From: Blastococcus sp. HT6-30
GTDB taxonomy: Bacteria > Actinomycetota > Actinomycetes > Mycobacteriales > Geodermatophilaceae
Assembly (NCBI RefSeq): GCF_039729015.1
Contig: NZ_CP155792.1
Span: 826,001 to 890,000 of the forward strand
Direction of reading: 5' to 3'
DNA length: 64,000 nucleotides
Part shown: piece after piece, positions 58,784 to 64,000 of the stretch
Position numbering within the stretch: position 1 is the stretch's first letter
Layout: every line of letters begins with the position of its first letter
Translations under genes and position numbers: made by a program
Notes under the pieces: model-generated
Told to the model about the DNA's origin: nothing
Seen by the model: the letters and a program-made list of their open reading frames with translations, nothing else
The model's database searches: none

Positions 58784-59623
58784 ATGGGGCTAGCCGGCCA
58801 TAGGCGTCGCCGTCGCGCGCGGCCCGAACCGACTTTGTCGGCTTCGCCGCGCTCGGAGCTGTATCGCGAGCTGGGCATTGGAGTCCTTGTCGCAGCCCTC
58901 ACCCTGGCTGTGACCTTTCGGATGGAAGATCGATTCATCGAGCGCCAAGAACAAGCGGAGCAAAGGCGCTTTGGGCAGGCGGAATTGTTAGAGAACGTTC
59001 GATTTGTCAGGGAACGCTCACAGGATGCGGCGGCATATAAGCCGTTCGACGACATGCGGCTTCGGGGAGCACAGCTTTCAGGATTGCGCCTCGGGTGTGA
59101 TAGGAGCGAGCCAGACGCTTTCGACACCTGCGCAACTTTTGCACGGGCCGACCTTAGGCGCGCCCTGCTCAATCGGGCCGATCTGAGTGGGGCCTATCTG
59201 TTCCGCGCCGATGCTCAGGAGGCTCAGGCCGAGGAGGCCCAATTCATTCGGGCAACATTAGCAGAGGCTGATTTCAGGTCGGCCAACCTGCGGGGAGCCT
59301 TCCTGCAGCTATCTTCCGCCAGCGGCGTGTTATTGGCTAATGCGGACCTGACTCGGGCTTCTTTGCTTGGAGCGCACATGGACGGCGCAGACCTAAGAGG
59401 GGCGGTCCTGGACGAAACAATCCTTGGAGACGCCGACTTGCGCGGCGCCAATCTGGCGGGCGTAGACATGACGACGTCAGACTTTATCGGCGCGACCGTT
59501 CAGTGCTGCGGCGATGACGTGATCCATCCCCCGAACTTGGACGGCGTGTGTTACGACGACAGCACGCTCTGGCCTGAAGAGCACCGCCCCGTCGCGCCGC
59601 CGGAGTGTGCAGCATGGAAGTAG
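58784..59623 (+). CDS. Membrane-anchored pentapeptide-repeat protein
   Basis: A 279-residue protein: a basic N-terminus, one span (about 30-46, LGIGVLVAALTLAVTF), a charged helix, then about 25 pentapeptide repeats of the A(D/N)LXX type (ADLRRALLNRADLSGAYLFR; ANADLTRASLLGAHMDGADL) folding as a right-handed beta-helix. A Cys-rich tail follows (QCCGDDVIHPPNLDGVCYDD). Lower GC and many GC-poor codons set it apart from its neighbours, suggesting recent transfer. Some family members mimic DNA and protect gyrase, but the membrane anchor argues against that here. Confidence 0.8.
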   Translation: MGLAGHRRRRRARPEPTLSASPRSELYRELGIGVLVAALTLAVTFRMEDRFIERQEQAEQRRFGQAELLENVRFVRERSQDAAAYKPFDDMRLRGAQLSGLRLGCDRSEPDAFDTCATFARADLRRALLNRADLSGAYLFRADAQEAQAEEAQFIRATLAEADFRSANLRGAFLQLSSASGVLLANADLTRASLLGAHMDGADLRGAVLDETILGDADLRGANLAGVDMTTSDFIGATVQCCGDDVIHPPNLDGVCYDDSTLWPEEHRPVAPPECAAWK

Positions 59624-59698
59624 AAGCGCCACGTCCAGACACACTGTCGAGAACGTCGCAAGAGTCGGGCCGGCGGGCTGAGCCACGCCGGGCAGCGC

Positions 59699-59737
59699 AG
59701 GTCGTCTTCTTGATGCTGCCGGTCCAAAACCGGCATC
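59699..59737. repeat. Repeat copy downstream of the pentapeptide gene
   Basis: Contains CGTCTTCTTGATGCTGCC followed by a GCCGGT/ACCGGC hairpin; it is the partner of 58620-58669. Confidence 0.45.
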
Positions 59738-59785
59738 TTGCTCAGCGACCAACATGCTCCTCCAGGCTGGGGTTCCGCTACACGG

Positions 59786-59825
59786 CCCCCGGTCCCGCCG
59801 TCATGGTGACTGGCGGGACCGGGGG
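59786..59825. terminator. Hairpin terminator between convergent genes
   Basis: A 14-bp perfect stem (59786-59799 and 59812-59825) with a 12-base loop, between the pentapeptide gene and the convergent gene ending at 59844. Confidence 0.8.
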
Positions 59826-59843
59826 AGTCTTGCTAGCCCTCGG

Positions 59844-60578
59844 TTAGCAGGTGGGAACTTTCCCGTTATGCCCAAGCGGGACCAGTAGGCCTTCATAGGC
59901 CCATCCTTGAGCGGGATCTGATGGGCTGGCGACCAAGTACTCCCTGGAACGCTCCGTACTCGGCCAGTGCAGTTTGAGCCATCTTGGGCCAGCGGCTGAT
60001 TCTGGCATTGGGTCAAAACTGGTAACCGCCACGCAATCGACCCACACCGTTGCGCGGTTACCGACGCTTCCAATCTGGAAGCCGCTGGCCTCGGGGGTGT
60101 TTCGGATAATTAGGCCAAGGTCGCCCGTGTGTACCACCGCGTAAGGGTACGGACCGTCCCCGAGCTCCGAGGGAGCGCGGTTGCGGAAGTCATCGGCCAG
60201 CGCGTCCGCGAACGCGCTGTCGCTCACGCTGAGGTCGAGGGGGCTTGCTCCGTAGTAGAGGCAATCTCCGGTGCCGAGCGTGACGCAACCACCCGAACCG
60301 TTGCCGTCCATGCTGATGTCACCCCCGACCGTGGTCTCGGATCCCGCTGTGCTCGGCTCGTCTTTGGTCAGCTGCAAGACACCCAGCGGCACGGCGACCA
60401 CGCTTGCGATGGCTCCGATGGCTCCCCACGCAAGCCTCCGGCGCTTTCGATTTCGTTGCGTGGGACTTTGCCCCCCGGCTGACGCCGCTATCTCGGGGGC
60501 CCGAGGAACTGGAATCGAAACCGCCGTGTGGTCTGGCTCGTTGGCGGCGGGTGGGGGAGTGGGGGTGATTGACGACAT
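59844..60578 (-). CDS. Single-span hypothetical membrane protein
   Basis: A 244-residue protein from the ATG at 60578. A Pro-rich cytoplasmic tail, an Arg/Lys stop-transfer (RNRKRRRLAW), one span (GAIGAIASVVAVPLGVLQL) and an exported domain of about 160 residues with four Cys (GSGGCVTLGTGDCLYYGASP; RATVWVDCVAV; the last residue is Cys). No known domain. The layout suggests a surface-exposed, disulphide-bonded domain. It lies alone between a terminator and a gene-free stretch. Confidence 0.6.
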   Translation of the reverse strand: MSSITPTPPPAANEPDHTAVSIPVPRAPEIAASAGGQSPTQRNRKRRRLAWGAIGAIASVVAVPLGVLQLTKDEPSTAGSETTVGGDISMDGNGSGGCVTLGTGDCLYYGASPLDLSVSDSAFADALADDFRNRAPSELGDGPYPYAVVHTGDLGLIIRNTPEASGFQIGSVGNRATVWVDCVAVTSFDPMPESAAGPRWLKLHWPSTERSREYLVASPSDPAQGWAYEGLLVPLGHNGKVPTC

Positions 60579-61123
60579 GGCTCGCGCCTCCGGCGAGGAG
60601 GTTTACGCGGACGGCCTGAGGTCGCTCAAGAGCGGTACGAGGCCGCGTCGCGCCCGAGTCGCAGGCTGTTGGCCTGCTAGGGCGCGGTCCTGACTCGAAC
60701 GTCAGGGCGTCGTCACGCCGACGCACCCTAAGCGGAGGATGCATCACCGGCAGCGAGCTGTCGAGCTGCCGGAGAGAACCCGTCATCTCTGCGGGAAGGC
60801 GTCACGCGGTGTGGCTTGTCGGACACGCAACAGCTTGCTCGACCGTCGATCAACGTGCGTCTGTGGGTCTTGAGGCCCCGTCGTCTCCTCGGTGCTGCCG
60901 GTCACCGTCCTCTTCGCCTTGTAACATTTACGGGGATACCGGCGTTGTTGCGCCGGGACGCTGGGGGCTGCAGGGGCGATCCTCCGGAGGGTCTGCGCCA
61001 CGACCTGAGCAGCGCCCAGCCAGAGCATCAAGCATCACGCTGTGCAGCATGACTGTCGCTCGTCGCCGATATCCTGTGTGCGAGGCACACGAATCGGGTG
61101 CCCAAGGCTGCCAGGGGGTCCGC
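60579..61123. other. Gene-free 545-bp stretch
   Basis: No convincing gene on either strand. Near 60880-60915 it holds a weak third copy of the repeat described at 58620. The rest must include the promoters of the two divergent flanking genes. Confidence 0.45.
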
Positions 61124-61975
61124 ATGTCAACAGTGGACGAATCGCCCGAGTCGGCTTCCAAGGATGCAGGGGAGCGCAGTACGAAGCTGCTGGCCGCCAC
61201 GGGCGTCCGGAACGACGAAACTCCTGATGGGGCGACGCTGGACTATAAGGGGAAGCAACTCGATTTCAAGGGTAAGCAGTACGGATTATGGACAACGATA
61301 CTTACCCTGGTCGTCGCTATTCTCGGGGTTGTCGTCACCCTTCTCGGATTCAAGACGGGCAATCAGTCTGAGGATATAGACTCGTTGAAGGGTCGAATCG
61401 ATTCTCTGCAGCGCATAAACGGGGACCGGGCCGAAGAGCTGCGAACGCTTGAGGAAGAGATTGCGCTCCTTCGAACTCAGCGGGACGACGCCGTCAGTGA
61501 TCGAGACGCTGCCCAAGCAGCACTCGATGAAGCCAACGCTCGTCTGGAAGAGCTGGAGCAAGAGGGAGATGGCGACAAGCCACCGGACGCGCCGACTGCG
61601 GACGGTGGCGAAGTTCGGTCGTTCGTCCTGCCATTGTCCCGCAGTTACAATGGTTCGGCTGTTGATCTGGACGCGGCGGCGGTGCGCGAGGCCGGCGTCG
61701 ACCTGAGGTACGAGTCCAAGGACGGCCAGTTTGCGCTCGTGGCCACCTATGGGAAGACGATCAGCACTAATATCGGCGTCGAAAGCCCCACTCGCGTCCA
61801 ATGTCGGGATGCGGTTGACAAGCGCCCCCTTGCCCAAGATGACAGTTGGGGATCCCTTGCGGTTAACCAGCAAGCGTGCATCGTGTCGGATTACGGCATG
61901 TCGCTACTGACGATCAGTTCCATCGCCGAGAACGGAGACGTCGGCATAACTCAAGTCTATTGGCGGATCGACTAA
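61124..61975 (+). CDS. Single-span membrane protein with coiled coil
   Basis: A 283-residue protein. The cytoplasmic N-terminus has KGKQLDFKGKQYG, then one span (TILTLVVAILGVVVTLLGF), a long heptad-like coiled coil (about 78-140; EELRTLEEEIALLRTQRDDA), and a C-terminal beta-rich domain (SYNGSAVDLDAAAVREAGVD and so on). GGGGG precedes the ATG at 61124. GC content is lower than in the genes left of 12 kb, in line with an acquired gene. Unknown function; oligomeric surface protein by inference. Confidence 0.6.
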   Translation: MSTVDESPESASKDAGERSTKLLAATGVRNDETPDGATLDYKGKQLDFKGKQYGLWTTILTLVVAILGVVVTLLGFKTGNQSEDIDSLKGRIDSLQRINGDRAEELRTLEEEIALLRTQRDDAVSDRDAAQAALDEANARLEELEQEGDGDKPPDAPTADGGEVRSFVLPLSRSYNGSAVDLDAAAVREAGVDLRYESKDGQFALVATYGKTISTNIGVESPTRVQCRDAVDKRPLAQDDSWGSLAVNQQACIVSDYGMSLLTISSIAENGDVGITQVYWRID

Positions 61976-62284
61976 TTGTGCAGGGCGCCTGATGACTAGC
62001 CGTAGCCGTCCGCCGCGTTGGTCATCAATCAATTTACCTTGTGACCCGTTTAGGGCTGCTCTCCTCATGCTCATGGGGTGAGGATCATTGACGCCAGGGG
62101 CCTGAGCGGTCAGCCGGAGGGGGCCGCCTTTGGTCTCGCGTCATGCCGGTTGGTCGGGTGTTGAGGGCACCGTCCCGTTCACCTTGTGATCGCTAATGGT
62201 TTCTTTCGCCCGGTGCAGATGAAACGTTGACCGTCACGGGAACAGCGCGGTGCCGGCGAGAACGACGCATTTGCGGGTGTGTGC
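61976..62284. other. Gene-free stretch before the nuclease remnant
   Basis: About 310 bases with no supported gene, repeat or structure. Confidence 0.4.
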
Positions 62285-62420
62285 TTGGAGGTCTCGCCGG
62301 TGAGGTCGCGCGCCAGGATGTCGTTGCGGATGTCGCAGCCGTTGCGGTCGGCGTCGCTCCAGCTCTCGCCGAACAGGCCGCGGTCGTAACCGGTCCGCGG
62401 CGCCCGGGCAGCCTGAGCCT
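62285..62420 (-). pseudogene. Fragment of a DUF1524 HNH nuclease gene
   Basis: About 130 bases (62290-62410) match the 52760-52880 part of the DUF1524-Excalibur gene on the same strand, around the GCGCGGGGCC and TCGTTGCGG segments that encode APRTGYDRDLFGSGW and NGCDTRNDML. Several base changes are present and both sides are lost. It is a relic of a second copy of that gene. Confidence 0.7.
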
Positions 62421-62464
62421 CTGCAAGGTCCCCAAGGGCGGACGCGCAGCCCTCTACACCCAGG

Positions 62465-62796
62465 CCGCGATGGGGCAGGCCCTGGTGACTATTAAGGAAG
62501 CCCTTGCGGTCGCTCCGGGATTCAGCAGGTGCGGCTCACCGTCCTGCGTCACGTCGGCGCCGACGCCTACGGCCGACCCAAGCTTCAATGCCTGCTGGCC
62601 GGCACATGGACCCGACAAGCCCTTAAGGTGACGCCTGGGCCCCGCCGACGCCGCTACCGTCGCGCAGGACACCGCCACCGAGCTGTTCATCAAGCTGCGC
62701 GGCGGCAAGGCACTGGAACCGCTGAACGTGAACTCGCAACCGGATCCAGCAGCTGCTGGGGGTCGTCGACATCGAGCGCCTCGTTCGAGATTGATT
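62465..62796 (+). pseudogene. Decayed hypothetical gene in several frames
   Basis: Rightward fragments in changing frames read AMGQALVTIKEALAVAPGF, then VRLTVLRHVGADAYGRPKLQ, then ATVAQDTATELFIKLRGGKA and QQLLGVVDIERLVRD, ending at a TGA at 62796. Each piece looks coding-like, but at least three frameshifts separate them. I do not recognise a named family. With the neighbouring nuclease relic this forms a small graveyard. Confidence 0.5.
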
Positions 62797-63214
62797 GAGT
62801 CGTAACCGGGCTTCGCCAAGGACGCGCAGAGATGCCGCACCGCGGCTTTGGGCAGTGCTGCCCCACGCTCGTTGACCAGGGAAGTTGAGCCCCTCGGGCG
62901 CTGTCCTGCCCGGGCATGACTGTGCCGTGGTCACCTGTGCGGCCAAGGCACGGACATAGCGCCCGCGGGGAGCTGCTCCCAGTGGGCGAGTGGCTGGCCG
63001 AGGTGCCTGCGCCGCAATGTGGGGGGTGGTCCTCGGTCAATCACGCAGATGGGCAACGGGTGAGACCCGTGGGGTCTATGCGAGGTGAACGGGCGAGAAG
63101 TGCTAACCCGGGGGCCGAACATGGTCATGAGCGGACCGCGAGGTATCGGTAACGCTGTGGAACCTTACTTATGAGGGCGACAGTTCCCTCGCCCCACAGA
63201 CTCTGGAGCCGATC
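62797..63214. other. Gene-free stretch upstream of the second Excalibur gene
   Basis: About 420 bases with only short frames that lack coding character. It should contain the promoter of the Excalibur-sortase pair. Confidence 0.45.
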
Positions 63215-63655
63215 ATGCGTTGTCGTACCACTGCTATTGCCGGTGTCTTCTTCACCGCTGCTCTGTCCCTCGGTGTCTCTGGCACCGCCCACGCCGCCGA
63301 CACGTTCAACTGCCCGGACTTCGTCTCGCAGGCGGACGCCCAAGCTGTCTACAACGCCGACCCGAGTGACCCGAACCAGCTGGATCGCGACAACGACGCT
63401 CAGGCCTGCGAGGACCACGACTACGTCGCCAACGCGGGGACCGTCACCAGCGCCATGGCCCTCGGCACCACGAGCCAGGCGACCGCCGGCACCACGGGCC
63501 AGGTGACCAGCCGTCCGGCAGGTGCCGTGGCCGCCGGCGACGGTAGCTCGTCCAGCGACGCCAGCGCGCTTCCCTACGTCCTGGGCGGCGTCGCTCTGAC
63601 CGCGGCCGGTGGGGCCGCGTTCGCTGCGCGGCGTAGCTCCCGCGCGACCGTCTGA
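63215..63655 (+). CDS. Excalibur-domain exported protein with sortase-like C-terminal signal
   Basis: A 146-residue paralogue of the protein at 51360-51833. It has a signal peptide (cleavage after AHA), an Excalibur-like domain (FNCPDFVSQADAQAVYNADP; DRDNDAQACEDH, where the last calcium position is altered), a short linker, then RPAGAVAAGDGS, a span (YVLGGVALTAAGGAAFAA) and RRSSRATV. The C-terminal pattern is nearly identical to the other protein although the linkers differ completely, which points to a shared processing signal. ATG at 63215. A class F sortase gene follows. Confidence 0.82.
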   Translation: MRCRTTAIAGVFFTAALSLGVSGTAHAADTFNCPDFVSQADAQAVYNADPSDPNQLDRDNDAQACEDHDYVANAGTVTSAMALGTTSQATAGTTGQVTSRPAGAVAAGDGSSSSDASALPYVLGGVALTAAGGAAFAARRSSRATV

Positions 63656-63684
63656 CCGCACGAGACGTGCACCATCGCGCACTT

Positions 63685-63723
63685 ACCACCCGCCCCGGTT
63701 TCTCAGAGACCGGGGCGGGTGGT
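63685..63723. terminator. Strong hairpin between the Excalibur and sortase genes
   Basis: Arms 63685-63703 and 63705-63723 pair over nearly 19 bp with one mismatch and almost no loop. It may reduce readthrough into the sortase gene, so that substrate outnumbers enzyme. Confidence 0.7.
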
Positions 63724-63726
63724 GCG

Positions 63727-64000
63727 GTGCGCATCGTCAGGGCGTACCCCCCGCCACTCCCTTCGGCGCGAGCGTCGAACACCGAGGCCGAGCTTGAGGC
63801 CCTCCTCGCCCGGCCGCCTCGAGTCACCCGCTACGGACAGCACAGTCGCCGCGCTGCCCGGAGCGCCCGGCCACGTGCCGCCCGTTTCTGGGCGGGCACC
63901 TCCGCGGTACTCGCCGCCGCAGGGATTGCAGCAGTCGTCGTCCTGCCCCAGAACACGACTGACCCCGTTCGACTCGACGTTCCCCTCGCCGTGGTCGCCC
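63727..64000 (+). CDS. Class F sortase, 5' part (cut by window end)
   Basis: From the GTG at 63727 the frame stays open to the window end (91 codons). It shows a charged N-terminus, one span (AGTSAVLAAAGIAAVVVLP) and then PVRLDVPLAVVA. This aligns with residues 20-70 of the sortase at 50617-51339 (the span, VVLP, and RLDLSQVAV). The catalytic domain lies outside the window. The arrangement with an upstream Excalibur gene repeats the first locus. Confidence 0.7.
   Translation, partial: MRIVRAYPPPLPSARASNTEAELEALLARPPRVTRYGQHSRRAARSARPRAARFWAGTSAVLAAAGIAAVVVLPQNTTDPVRLDVPLAVVA

Overview
The window is high-GC DNA from an actinobacterium. A type VII (ESX) secretion cluster, a WhiB-like regulator, class F sortases, several Excalibur-domain exported proteins and an F420-dependent oxidoreductase all fit. 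The gene style is most like Geodermatophilaceae (Blastococcus, Geodermatophilus, Modestobacter); that family assignment is inference.

Layout. (1) 1-6.7 kb: end of an ESX locus, with a three-ATPase EccC-type protein, four small overlapping ESX-associated genes and a convergent WXG100-like gene. (2) 6.9-11.9 kb: a thiamine-diphosphate enzyme, a cytosine deaminase plus cytosine permease operon, and an MFS exporter. (3) 12.2-47.5 kb: a cpaF/tadA secretion-ATPase gene split by a 34.6 kb integrative element. A 16-bp direct repeat (12653-12668 and 47218-47233) marks its ends, and joining the two sides restores the cpaF reading frame. The element carries a two-gene module with a DUF4365-like putative nuclease beside attL, a partly decayed maintenance block (excisionase-like HTH, ArdC, ParB), an 18.6 kb catabolic cargo (22.5-41.1 kb), a MobF relaxase-helicase preceded by four 21-bp repeats, and a tyrosine integrase next to attR. 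No type IV secretion or coupling protein was seen, so it looks mobilizable rather than self-transmissible. (4) 47.8-50.4 kb: an IS3-family element interrupted by an IS110-family element. (5) 50.4-64 kb: a patchwork of exported and membrane proteins, another intact IS3-family element, decayed genes, and two separate Excalibur-protein plus class F sortase pairs.

How the cargo may work. Two uptake systems are present: a tripartite tricarboxylate transporter (TctCBA) and a ribose-type sugar ABC transporter. Around them lie an FGGY sugar kinase, a split transketolase, a GldA-like dehydrogenase, an SDR, a phosphotriesterase-family hydrolase or lactonase, a HAD phosphatase, an acyl-CoA synthetase, an F420-dependent oxidoreductase and an IclR regulator. 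An unusual ketose or polyol that is phosphorylated and then split by the transketolase is the best guess; the substrate is not proven. A 16-bp motif occurs upstream of both the transketolase operon and the tct operon and may be the IclR operator.

The strongest observation is in the IS110-family element. Its 5' non-coding end contains four short segments that match its own two ends and the two sides of its insertion site, in the order and strand sense expected of an IS621-type bridge RNA. Several genes carry frameshifts or stops (near 12.0, 15.0, 18.46, 18.9, 20.24, 22.21, 27.89 and 41.2 kb). Those in the element suggest decay, but homopolymer sequencing errors cannot be excluded from sequence alone.
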